Source: Urophycis tenuis
Lineage: Eukaryota; Chordata; Actinopteri; Gadiformes; Phycidae
Direction of reading: 5' to 3'
Assembly (NCBI GenBank): GCA_036785325.1
Contig: JAXIVH010000001.1
Span: 11,114,370 to 11,178,369, forward strand
Length of the DNA stretch: 64,000 bases
Positions 1 through 12,514 of the stretch are shown here, in pieces. How positions within the stretch are numbered: position 1 is the stretch's first letter; each line of letters starts with the position of its first letter. Under the pieces are notes generated by a model. The model was given only the letters and a program-made list of their open reading frames with translations, made no database searches and was not told the origin of the DNA. The position numbers were made by a program, and so were the translations under genes.

Positions 1-1094
1 GGAGGAGGAGGAGGAGGGCACTGTTTGTTTCTCCGAAGAAGACGCGACGTCTGGGGGGGGAAAGCGTGCCTCGACCATCCGAAGAAGGTAGGTCGGTGTC
101 ACGTCGGAGCGCAGCCCGGGTTAAATTGTTTGTTAACCGCTCAACAAACAGGGGTTTCGGGTTCAAGATGCCGTTAAAATGCGTAGACGTTGCGCGCATC
201 TGTTGTGGTTGTGTGTTATTGTTACGGGCAGCCAGCGCTGTTCGCCCGTCGCTGCTCCCCATCCATCCCCATGCCTCCATATCGTCATCGCATCCATGCA
301 TTTTGAATGAACGCGTTTTACTACTTGCACGGGGTTGCTTGCTAAAAAATCGAGAGCGAGGAGTTTGTTGCTGGATGAGGTGATGGGTGTTTAGCGTCGC
401 TGGTAATCGTCGGGGCGGGGGTGTGCTTGTGTTTTCCCCCCCCCCACCCCCCCCCCCCCCCCCCCCCCCTCTCTCTCTCTCCCTCTCTCTCTGTCTCTCT
501 GTCTCGCTTGCTGCCCAGTAGTGCGTGGTGCGCAGACTCGCCGTATCACTCGGCAGCCAGCACGCACGTTTTGGTTGATAACATTTATTTGACATATTTG
601 CGTATGAAGCCCCACACTGCACAGGCGTCTATTGTTCCGTCACCCTCAAGTGGGGCCTCCGGTGGCTTCTGCTTCTGGTAAAACCGTGGGATCATTTGGC
701 GTGTAATGATACCAGTTGTGGCTGGCGCTGTTGTTTTTTTTGAAGTCGCTCCAATGTCTTCAAAAGCTTTTCTTTTAATAATGGGTGGCGTGGAGTCACA
801 TTTTAGATAATATACCGTGCACCCAGCAGCCAAGTTTATTCTCGTGGGGTTGTGGAGCAGGAGATCACATGCACATAGCCGCCAGAAGTCCTCTATTTCA
901 ACAGATGCCCCTGTTTTGGTTTGGATGAGAAGTAGTCCGAAACGTTAATTATAGACGGTCAATCTTAATCTAAAAGTTTTTCCAATGCAGTGGGCTGGCC
1001 TTTATGTCAACCCAATACGTCCTCCCACAAACCGGAATTGTATTCTAGGTTTCTACCGCCATTCTCTATTCTATATGCATACTCTATTGAGTAT
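1..1094. other. Unique sequence left of the duplicated block, no gene recognised
   Basis: No coding region is supported. The first 86 bases are GGA-repeat-rich and end in a good donor context (AAG|GTAGGT near 87), so they could be the end of a 5' non-coding exon of a gene starting to the left, possibly an upstream prr36 exon; nothing ties it to a transcript. A poly-C then CT-rich tract (about 437-500) is followed by an acceptor-like CAG near 520. Short open frames here have low-complexity or random composition. Confidence 0.4.
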
Positions 1095-4091
1095 GCATGG
1101 GATATACATTGTAGATGGTGATGGGACGTGGGTCTCACTCGGTACCCATTATCCGTTTATGGATCCGGACATTAAAGTGGATACAACCCGTCACGTGGTC
1201 TTGGGCTCTGAATCAACCTTACATAACATGGTCATTTGGGAGGTGGGTGGGGGGGTGATTTCCTCTCCTTGGCTTCCGAATGTTGTTGTGTTTTCTTAGC
1301 TTTTTTTGGCCCACTCGGTGAGAAGTGAAGCTCAGACCGCCCTGACACGCCGTGCAGGGAGTCACGGAGCAGGCCCTGGCTGATGGGTGTCAACCTAATG
1401 GGAGTCAAAGACTCGGGGTGCACCTAGGACATCAGGGACATGGTTTACTGTCTTTATTGTTAATTAACACAAATTTAGAAAATGTAAGACCTGCTGGAAT
1501 TCTGGTCCATATCCCACACAACCTATAGTATCAAACTTGTGATACTGTGATATTGATTCATTTGTCACCTTGCTACGTACGTCTGTATGTATGTACAGTA
1601 TGTATGCATGTATGTGTGGGTGAATCGTGGAGTCACAGGCCTTTCCCATCTGTGTCCATTTCCTCCGCTGGGTTCCTGAACTGTGGACTCCCAGCTGCTC
1701 CGAGAGGATGCCCTGGTCGGTCCAGTGCCGCTTGTAAACCACAGACCGAGTAACCGGTTCACCGCTGGGTTAGCCGGCCATGAACGGGGGCTCTGTGATG
1801 GGAACGTGCATCATGTCAACGTCCTGGATGCCCCGCTTTGCACCACTTCCTGTACATGCATGCATTATATGGGCGCTGAACGATGGTAGGCAGGGGGGGG
1901 GGGGCCTCAATGGGCCTTTATGTCAACTGTGGCTGAATACTGTGAAACTATGATGCTCCCTGTCTGCTCGTAATGAGGCAATCTGTTCAAGTAAGCAAAC
2001 ACTGTTACTGATGCCTCACAGAAAAACGGGTTGCAGGCAAAAGCCTGTTGCCCTCTCAACATGTTTGGTGTCTGTGTTAATTGGGTTGAGCTTGCATCGC
2101 CACCGAGCATTTGGCTGGTGGGAATTGCTTTTGCCGCCCGCTGTGAAATGGCGTGAAATGCTCTTCTAAATGGACTGTTGGTTTATTGTATTGGACTATG
2201 AAAACCCCTCTTTCATGCTGTTGTCATCTTAAATTTCGTCACTTTTTTTTTCCTTTTCCCCCCCCCCACTTGTCGCGGAGGACAATGGCCCGACGTATCT
2301 CTTGTTTGAAGTGCGCCCCACACGCCCCTTATCAGAACTATTCACGCATTCCTCGCCGTGTGTGAGAGATGACGATAGCTGAAGGGCTGACATGCGGGCC
2401 CTTGCGTCTCCCGTGGAGGGTTTTGGGTTTGACGCGCTCCAAGGTTCCCCACGCAGGCGGGAACTCGGCCCCGGGGGGATGTGGGCCGGCTCGCTCTTCC
2501 ACGCTGACGTTTGTTACGATTCGCGCCGCAGCTCTGTGCGAAAGGAAGGCGGCGGCGCTGCGACTCTCGAGCGGTGCGGTGACACTCAGCGGGGGCTTCT
2601 AGAAGGAAAGCTGCCTGTGGGGGGGGGGGGGGGGGGCGTGTCACTCTGGTCTGTGAGGCCCCACTGCGGCCTCCTTGCTGTCTAGGTGCGCTTCACTCAT
2701 CCCTGGCCGCCGGCGAGGGCTGAACGCCTTCACTTTTCCCTCATCAACTCTGACGTGCTTATCTCTTGGAACCTTCACCCCCCCCCCCCCCCCCCCAGGC
2801 CCTCTCCAGGGAAACCTGCTTCACCTGCTCCACCCGCTCCACCCGTCGCAAGCTTGGATCGAACCCAAAAGCCCAACGTGGGTGACCACCCCCCCCCCCC
2901 CCCCCCGCCCTTTCCGGTGCCACAAGAAGTCTTATTGGATCGTTTGAACAGCGGTAGGGCCCCCCCCCCCCCCTCCCCTGGTGGTCTGTTTTGGACCTTT
3001 CTCTGAATGCGTACCAAGAACAGCTGTAGGAGGCGGTCCCCCGAGTGGCAGCGCAGGCAGCAGGGTGTCGGGTCGGTTCCTGTGGGGGTTTGCCCGTGTT
3101 GTGTGGCGTGATGATTAACTGTGATTCCAGGCTACTGCCTGCCCCCTGGCCTCTTATCTGCCCCGTCAACACAATGTGTTGAATCACAGCTCAGCGTGGC
3201 TGGCCGCACCCAGGGTGGGTTGTGTATGCACAGACCACCCCTTGGGAGTTGATCTCTCTTTGGTGGGTTGAAGTCTAACGCCACGGTTCCCTCGGTCCTA
3301 TAAGCTGATTGGAAGGGGCTGGACTGCCAGGCCTCTGTGTGAGATGATCACTGTAGACCGTATTTTGTGGCCGAGTAGGGACAATAAGGATTGTTTTCTT
3401 TTGGTGGAACCGGTCAATGGATTGAGATTTTTGTCTTGACTCCAATGCTGTTTTGGCCTCTCCATTCTGCTGCTCGGTGAACACAAACCACATTCTCAGC
3501 CTCTCCTCCGGGGTCTGAACAGGCGGGCCCAACCCCAGATCTGAACCGTTGAGAGGATCGGGGTCCGCTTGGCCCCAGCATGCTGCGTCTCAGCTGCAGG
3601 GCCGCACCCCGCTCTCCCCTCCCCCCCTCTGTCCGCGGCGATGTTCCCACACAGTTCCTCGCGGCGCATTCCATCAGCCGGTCGGGGGGTCTGGCCGGGG
3701 GGCCCGGTCTGCGGCCTGGCTACCGGGCCACGCCGCGGCCCGCGGCTGCTCGCGTCACCATGGGTTTGCCGGCTGCCATTTTTACCCGCCGGTTTTATAA
3801 TGGAGTGGCACGGGCCCCGAGACGCCGTAATTATCGAACCCACACCTCGGTGCTTTTTCCTGTTCTGTCAGCGCTTCTCCTGTGGCACTCGGAGGCGACT
3901 GCAGAGCCGCGGGCCGGGGTTTGATGGCTTTAGCACGGAGCCTAGCGCTTACCCGGTAATTATTGTTTGTATTTTCCATTGTTTTGGGCACCATTTTGCT
4001 CGGCCCGCTGTCTGGTTTAAAAAAAAAAAACGGAATAGAATTGGATTATTTCTGAGGTGAGCAGTGTTTTTATCAAATATAGTTGTTTTTG

Positions 4092-4122
<31 letters not shown>

Positions 4123-4500
4123 GCAAGATGCCCACATGAGACACAAACCTGTTTGTTTGTAATTGATCGTGTGTGTGTGTGTGTGTGTGTGTGTTTCTCG
4201 CTGATACGTGAGATGTGGCTGGGTGTCCAGCTGCCCTGAGCTCACCCATGACGATGGGTTCATGATCCAGTCCTCAGGCTCCATGGCAGCGTATCGACTA
4301 TCTGCTGGCCCGCTGCCTAGTGAGCTGCTGGACCAGCAGACGGGGGGGCCTGGCTGGAATTCAGAGTACAATTCTGGCAGTGGGTAAACATTAATGTTTT
4401 TTGTGCAAATACAGCGATTTTTTCCATACGCCGCTGTTGCTACAGAATTGCTGTCGCGATGCTGTGACTCTTGTCTGGTAAATTACACTGAGGCTATTGT

Positions 4501-4577
4501 TGGGGGGGGTGGGGGGGGGGGGGGGGGGGGGGGGGTGGGGGGGGGTGGGGGGGGGGGGGGTGGGGGGGGGGGGGGGG
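4501..4577 (+). repeat. Poly-G tract with T interruptions
   Basis: About 77 bases of almost pure G with four interspersed T. The equivalent place in copy 2 (about 10342-10366) has only about 24 G. It could form G-quadruplexes, but the length difference between copies shows the run length is unreliable. Confidence 0.85.
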
Positions 4578-5530
4578 AAAGAAACCATTCTCTGAAGACG
4601 ACCTGGTGTCCTGGGTTGTCCTCTCGGAGGTCTAGTCATTCAGGGCCCTTCTAGTGCCAGCTGCCCCACCCCCCATCCTCTGCTGGCTGCACCTAATTCC
4701 CCCGCCCACGGCCTACCCTGGTGGGGGGGGGGGGGGGGGTGGACTGATGAGCTGTACAGACAAAAGGGTCGGTCCACAGCCCGAAGCCCACCCCGGACCC
4801 CCCGCCCTCTCTCCATAACATTGGGGGTGTTGTACTGCCATTAAGACGCCTGGCTTCAGTCCATGCACTTATTGTTTAACGAACTGTAAATGCTTGCCTC
4901 CCCGCGCAGAGGGGGAGAGAGAGAGAGGGAGAGAGGGGGCGTTTGGACAGTTGCTCACCTGCTGGCTGCAGGAGAGCGTCTGTGAGTGAGGGAGACGTTG
5001 CCATGGCAGACCCGCGCTTGTGTTTCTTTTGGCTGTTGGTGTGCGGACAGTGAAACAGGCTTTGCACACGCAATCCGTGAACACGCGTTACGCCCGTTTT
5101 TGTGTCAAGATTTGAACAAGGAAGTCATGAATATTGATGAGCCAACCGAGCCGACGCGGTGCACGGACATTTTAGCGCGGCATTGTCGGTCTTAAATAAA
5201 CTGTTGCCAATGGGGCCCTACCCTCTGGAGTCACTCTGCACGTCCCCCTGTGGCATCTCTCAGCCCCGCTGGCTGGCCGCCCGGGCCGGGACCCGGGCCT
5301 CGGACCCGGGCCTCGGCCCCGGGGGCTTCGGTCTGAAGCTCCTGCCATGTCTTTGGACAGCTTGTAACCCGCTCTCTTTGCAGCCCCTTGGGGCCGCCGC
5401 TGCCGCTCCGGCTGTCACGCTTTGGATTATCCGCCCGGGCCACAAAGGCTGGCCCGCGAGTCCGCCTGACTCGCGGCGCACACTTGAACACATGGCTCTG
5501 CCCGAGCGTATTGAGCGGCGTTGCCATCAA

Positions 5531-5696
5531 TTAGCGCCTCAGTTAGCGCCCCCCCGTGTGCCTGAGTTAGCGCCCCCCGTGTGCCTGAGTTAGCGCTTCC
5601 CATGTGCCTGAGTTAGCGTGTGCCTGAGTTAGCGCCTCCTGTAATTAACAGTAATTCTTCTTCTGTGTGCCTGAGTTAGCACCTCCTGTGTGCTCC
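5531..5696 (+). repeat. Minisatellite, ~24-bp unit (copy 1)
   Basis: Imperfect tandem units built on GTGTGCCTGAGTTAGCGCC, with variable spacing and one AT-rich interruption around 5640-5660. The same array occurs in copy 2 at 11309-11474. Confidence 0.8.
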
Positions 5697-6485
5697 CCGT
5701 GGCCCCGACCACACTGAGGCTGCGTGCTCAAACGAACGAACCTGTGCAGGTTTTGATGTTTTTAAGTGAGTAGACTCGAGTGTGGATGATCATGGCAGGG
5801 GGTTGCATCATCCCCCCCCCCCCCCCCCAGAAGAACCCTGTGCCCCCCGGGTCGTGAACTCCCCACACCCCCAGTTTGTGTCGCTCCAGTCCCCACCCTC
5901 CTGCCCCTCTGGGGTGTAATGTAATGGCACCAGTTGAGCTTGGGCAAAGGGGTTTCAAAATGGCTTTGTGTTTCTCGGATTAGAGGATTATGTCATCCAC
6001 ACACACACACACCACCCCACCCCCATGCAGGATGTTCACAGCAGATGTGGCCACAACTGAACCCCCCCCCCCCACCCCCTTCCCCCAAATATTTTGTGTT
6101 TGTGTATTTTGTTTAAAGCAACCAATCCAGTTTTCCTGAGGTTTGAAGCAGCCGCTCTGATGGATGGCTGCTTCAATGACGAGGCAGGCCATATCAACAC
6201 TAGGTCGAGGACGGCCTGGCCTGTGCCTACAGTTGAAGAGCTGTTTGTGGTCCGGTGTAGTCTGAGAAGTGATTTCCCCCTTCAACACAAACCCTCTGTG
6301 TGGTTTTTTTTTTTCCTCTTTCCTGCAGCCTGCGGAAGCCCGGTGCTTGCAGAGTGTCGAGATGTAAACTATAATTTCCTGTGCGCTCCGCTTGGCTGCA
6401 GTTCAATGTGTGGCGGAAGTGTGCGAGTTTCAGACACCAAAAGCAGTTGCAGCCGATTGGCCTGGTCTGTTGGTTCATACCGAAA

Positions 6486-6664
<179 letters not shown>

Positions 6665-6739
6665 AGACACACCAGGGTAACAAAGAAAACACGACTGCAC
6701 TGCCTGCCGTTGCGGGATTACACGGTGACCTTCCTGGCC

Positions 6740-6939
6740 NNNNNNNNNNNNNNNNNNNNNNNNNNNNNNNNNNNNNNNNNNNNNNNNNNNNNNNNNNNNN
6801 NNNNNNNNNNNNNNNNNNNNNNNNNNNNNNNNNNNNNNNNNNNNNNNNNNNNNNNNNNNNNNNNNNNNNNNNNNNNNNNNNNNNNNNNNNNNNNNNNNNN
6901 NNNNNNNNNNNNNNNNNNNNNNNNNNNNNNNNNNNNNNN
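6740..6939. other. Assembly gap, 200 N
   Basis: Exactly 200 N, the same length as the gap at 58576-58775, so it is a fixed-size placeholder whose true length is unknown. Its flanks are the two ends of the duplicated block. Confidence 0.98.
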
Positions 6940-9930
6940 GCATGGGGATATACATTGTAGATGGTGATGGGACGTGGGTCTCACTCGGTACCCCATTATC
7001 CGTTTATGGATCCGGACATTAAAGTGGATACAACCCGTCACGTGGTCTTGGGCTCTGAATCAACCTTACATAACATGGTCATTTGGGAGGTGGGTGGGGG
7101 GGGGTGATTTCCTCTCCTTGGCTTCCGAATGTTGTTGTGTTTTCTTAGCTTTTTTTGGCCCACTCGGTGAGAAGTGAAGCTCAGACCGCCCTGACACGCC
7201 GTGCAGGGAGTCACGGAGCAGGCCCTGGCTGATGGGTGTCAACCTAATGGGAGTCAAAGACTCGGGGTGCACCTAGGACATCAGGACATGGTTACTGTCT
7301 TTATTGTTAATTAACACAAAATTTAGAAAATGTAAGACCTGCTGGATTCTTGGTCCATATCCCACACAACCTATAGTATCAAACTTGTGATACTGTGATA
7401 TTGATTCATTTGTCACCTTGCTACGTACGTCTGTATGTATGTACAGTATGTATGCATGTATGTGTGGGTGAATCGTGGGAGTCACAGGCCTTTCCCATCT
7501 GTGTCCATTTCCTCCGCTGGGTTCCTGAACTGTGGACTCCCAGCTGCTCCGAGAGGATGCCCTGGTCGGTCCAGTGCCGCTTGTAAACCACAGACCGAGT
7601 AACCGGTTCACCGCTGGTTAGCCGGCCATGAGAACGGGGCTCTGTGATGGGAACGTGCATCATGTCAACGTCCTGGATGCCCCCGCTTTGCACCACTTCC
7701 TGTACATGCATGCATTATATGGCGCTGAACGGATGGTAGGCAGGGGGGGGGGGCCTCAATGGGCCTTTATGTCAACTGTGGCTGAATACTGTGAAACTAT
7801 GATGCTCCCTGTCTGCTCGTAATGAGGCAATCTGTTCAAGTAAGCAAACACTGTTACTGATGCCTCACAGAAAACGGGTTGCAGGCAAAAGCCTGTTGCC
7901 CTCTCAACATGTTTGGTGTCTGTGTTAATTGGGTTGAGCTTGCATCGCCACCGAGCATTTGGCTGGTGGGAATTGCTTTTGCCGCCCGCTGTGAAAATGG
8001 CGTGAAATGCCTTCTAAATGGACTGTTGGTTTATTGTATTGGACTATGAAAACCCCTCTTTCATGCTGTTGTCATCTTAAATTTCGTCACTTTTTTTTTC
8101 CTTTTCCCCCCCCCACTTGTCGGCGGAGGACAATGGCCCGACGTATCTCTTGTTTTGAAGTGCGCCCCACACGCCCCTTATCAGAACTATTCACGCATTC
8201 CTCGCCGTGTGTGAGAGATGACGATAGCTGAAGGGCTGACATGCGGGCCCTTGCGTCTCCCGTGGAGGGTTTTGGGTTTGACGCGCTCCAAGGTTCCCCA
8301 CGCAGGCGGGAACTCGGCCCCGGGGGGATGTGGGCCGGCTCGCTTCCACGCTGACGTTTGTTACGATTCGCGCCGCAGCTCTGTGCGAAAGGAAGGCGGC
8401 GGCGCTGCGACTCTCGAGCGGTGCGTGACACTCAGCGGGGGCTTCTAGAAGGAAAGCTGCCTGTGGGGGGGGGGGGGGGGCGTGTCACTCTGGTCTGTGA
8501 GGCCCCACTGGCGGCCTCCTTGCTGTCTAGGTGCGCTTCACTCATCCTGGCCGCCGGCGAGGGCTGAACGCCTTCACTTTTCCCTCATCAACTCTGACGT
8601 GCTTATCTCTTGGAACCTTCACCCCCCCCCCCCCCCCCCCCCCCAGGCCCTCTCCAGGGAAACCTGCTTCACCTGCTCCACCCGCTCCACCCGTCGCAAG
8701 CTTGGATCGAACCCAAAAGCCCAACGTGGGTGACCACCCCCCCCCCCCCCCCCCGCCCTTTCCGGTGCCACAAGAAGGTCTTATTGGATCGTTTGAACAG
8801 CGGTAGGGCCCCCCCCCCCCCTCCCCTGGTGGTCTGTTTTTGGACCTTTCTCTGAATGCGTACCAAGAACAGCTGTAGGAGGCGGTCCCCCCGAGTGGCA
8901 GCGCAGGCAGCAGGTGTCGGGTCGGTTCCTGTGGGGGTTTGCCCGTGTTGTGTGGCGTGATGATTAACTGTGATTCCAGGCTACTGCCTGCCCCCTGGCC
9001 TCTTATCTGCCCCGTCAACACAATGTGTTGAATCACAGCTCAGCGTGGCTGGCCGCACCCAGGGTGGGTTGTGTATGCACAGACCACCCCTTGGGAGTTG
9101 ATCTCTCTTTGGTGGGTTGAAGTCTAACGCCACGGTCCCTCGGTCTATAAGCTGATTGGAAGGGGCTGGACTGCCAGGCCTCTGTGTGAGATGATCACTG
9201 TAGACGTATTTTGTGGCCGAGTAGGACAATAAGGATTGTTTTCTTTTGGTGGAACCGGTCAATGGATTGAGATTTTTGTCTTGACTCCAATGCTGTTTTG
9301 GCCTCTCCATTCTGCTGCTCGGTGAACACAAACCACATTCTCAGCCTCTCCTCCGGGGTCTGAACAGGCGGCCCAACCCCAGATCTGAACCGTTTGAGAG
9401 GATCGGGGTCCGCTTGGCCCCAGCATGCTGCGTCTCAGCTGCAGGGCCGCACCCCGCTCTCCCCCCCCCCCTCTGTCCGCGGCGATGTTCCCCACAGTTC
9501 TCCGCGGCGCATTCCATCAGCCGTCGGGGGGTCTGGCCGGGGGCCCGGTCTGCGGCCTGGCTACCGGGCCACGCCGCGGCCCGCGGCTGCTCGCGTCACC
9601 ATGGGTTTGCCGGCTGCCATTTTTACCGCCGGTTTTATAATGGAGTGGCACGGGCCCCCGAGACGCCGTAATTATCGAACCCACACCTCGGTGCTTTTTC
9701 CTGTTCTGTCAGCGCTTCTCCTGTGGCCTCGGAGGCGACTGCAGAGCCGCGGGCCGGGTTTGATGGCTTTAGCACGGAGCCTAGCGCTTACCCGGTAATT
9801 ATTGTTTGTATTTTCCATTGTTTTGGGGCACCATTTTGCTCGGCCCGCTGTCTGGTTTAAAAAAAAAAACGGAATAGAATTGGATTATTTCTGAGGTGAG
9901 CAGTGTTTTTATCAAATATAGTTGTTTTTG

Positions 9931-9961
<31 letters not shown>

Positions 9962-11308
9962 GCAAGATGCCCACATGAGACACAAACCTGTTTGTTTGGT
10001 AATTGATCGTGTGTGTGTGTGTGTGTGTGTGTGTGTTTCTCGCTGATACGTGAGATGTGGGCTGGGTGTCCAGCTGCCCTGAGCTCACCCATGACGATGG
10101 GTTCATGATCCAGTCCTCAGGCTCCATGGCAGCGTATCGACTATCTGCTGGCCCGCTGCCTAGTGAGCTGCTGGACCAGCAGACGGGGGGGCCTGGCTGA
10201 ATTCAGAGTACAATTCTGGCAGTGGGTAAACATTAATGTTTTTGTGCAAATACAGCGATTTTTTCCATACGCCGCTGTTGCTACAGAATTGCTGTCGCGA
10301 TGCTGTGACTCTTGTCTGGTAAATTACACTGAGGCTATTGTTGGGGGGGGGGGGGGGGGGGGGGGAAAGAAACCATTCTCTGAAGACGACCTGGTGTCCT
10401 GGGTTGTCCTCTCGGAGGTCTAGTCATTCAGGGCCCTTCTAGTGCCAGCTGCCCCACCCCCATCCTCTGGCTGCACCTAATCCCCGCCCACGGCCTACCC
10501 TGGTGGGGGGGGGGGGGGGGGTGGGACTGATGAGCTGTACAGACAAAAGGGTCGGTCCACAGCCCGAAGCCCACCCCGGACCCCCCGCCCTCTCTCCATA
10601 ACATTGGGGGTGTTGTACTGCCATTAAGACGCCTGGCTTCAGTCCATGCACTTATTGTTTAACGAACTGTAAATGCTTGCCTCCCGCGCAGAGGGGGAGA
10701 GAGAGAGAGGGAGAGAGGGGGCGTTTGGACAGTTGCTCACCTGCTGGCTGCAGGAGAGCGTCTGTGAGTGAGGGAGACGTTGCCATGGCAGACCCGCGCT
10801 TGTGTTTCTTTTGGCTGTTGGTTGGTGTGCGACAGTGAAACAGGCTTTGCACACGCAATCCGTGAACACGCGTTACGCCCGTTTTTGTGTCAAGATTTGA
10901 ACAAGGAAGTCATGAATATTGATGAGCCAACCGACGCGACGCGTGCACGGACATTTTAGCGCGGCATTGTCGTCTTAAATAAACGTGTGCCAATGGGGCC
11001 CTACCCTCTGGAGTCACTCTGCACGTCCCCCTGTGGCATCTCTCAGCCCCGCTGGCTGGCCGCCCGGCCGGACCCGGGCCTCGGACCCGGGCCTCGGCCC
11101 CGGGGCTTCGGTCTGAAGCTCCTGCCATGTCTGTGGACAGCTTGTAACCCGCTCTCTTTGCAGCCCCTTGGGGCCGCCGCTGCCGCTCGGCTGTCACGCT
11201 TTGGATTATCCGCCCGGGCCACAAAGGCTGGCCCGCGAGTCCGCCTGACTCGCGGCGCACACTTGACACATGGCTCTGCCCGAGCGTATTGAGCGGCGTT
11301 GCCATCAA

Positions 11309-11474
11309 TTAGCGCCTCAGTTAGCGCCCCCCCGTGTGCCTGAGTTAGCGCCCCCCGTGTGCCTGAGTTAGCGCTTCCCATGTGCCTGAGTTAGCGTGTG
11401 CCTGAGTTAGCGCCTCCTGTAATTAACAGTAATTCTTCTTCTGTGTGCCTGAGTTAGCACCTCCTGTGTGCTCC
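11309..11474 (+). repeat. Minisatellite, ~24-bp unit (copy 2)
   Basis: Counterpart of the array at 5531-5696, with the same unit order and the same AT-rich interruption. Confidence 0.8.
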
Positions 11475-12251
11475 CCGTGGCCCCGACCACACTGAGCTGC
11501 GTGCTCAACGAACGAACCTGTGCAGGTTTTGATGTTTTTAAGTGAGTAGACTCGAGTGTGGATGATCATGCAGGGGTTGCATCATCCCCCCCCCCCCCCC
11601 CCCCAGAAGAACCCTGTGCCCCCCGGGTCGTGAACTCCCACACCCCCAGTTTGTGTCGCTCCCAGTCCCCACCCTCCCTGCCCCTCTGGGGTGTAATGTA
11701 TGCACCAGTTGAGCTTGGGCAAAGGGGTTTCAAAATGGCTTTGTGTTCTCGGATTAGAGGATTATGTCATCCACACACACACACACCCCCACCCCCATGC
11801 AGGATGTTCACAGCAGATGTGGCCACAACTGAACCCCCCCCACCCCCTTCCCCCAAATATTTTGTGTTTGTGTATTTTGTTTAAAGCAACCAATCCAGTT
11901 TTCCTGAGGTTTGAAGCAGCCGCTCTGATGGATGGCTGCTTCAATGACGAGGCAGGCCATATCAACACTAGGTCGAGGACGGCCTGGCCTGTGCCTACAG
12001 TTGAAGAGCTGTTTGTGGTCCGGTGTAGTCTGAGAAGTGATTTCCCCCTTCAACACAAACCCTCTGTGTGGGTTTTTTTTTTTCTCTTTCCTGCAGCCTG
12101 CGGAAGCCCGGTGCTTGCAGAGTGTCGAGATGTAAACTATAATTTCCTGTGCGCTCCGCTTGGCTGCAGTTCATGTGTGGCGGAAGTGTGCGAGTTTCAG
12201 ACACCAAAAGCAGTTTGCAGCCGATTGGCCTGGTCTGTTGGTTCATACCGA

Positions 12252-12440
<189 letters not shown>

Positions 12441-12514
12441 AGACACACCAGGGTAACAAAGAAAACACGACTGCACTGCTGCAGATGAGCGGTGGATTCC
12501 GGTGACTTCCTGGC

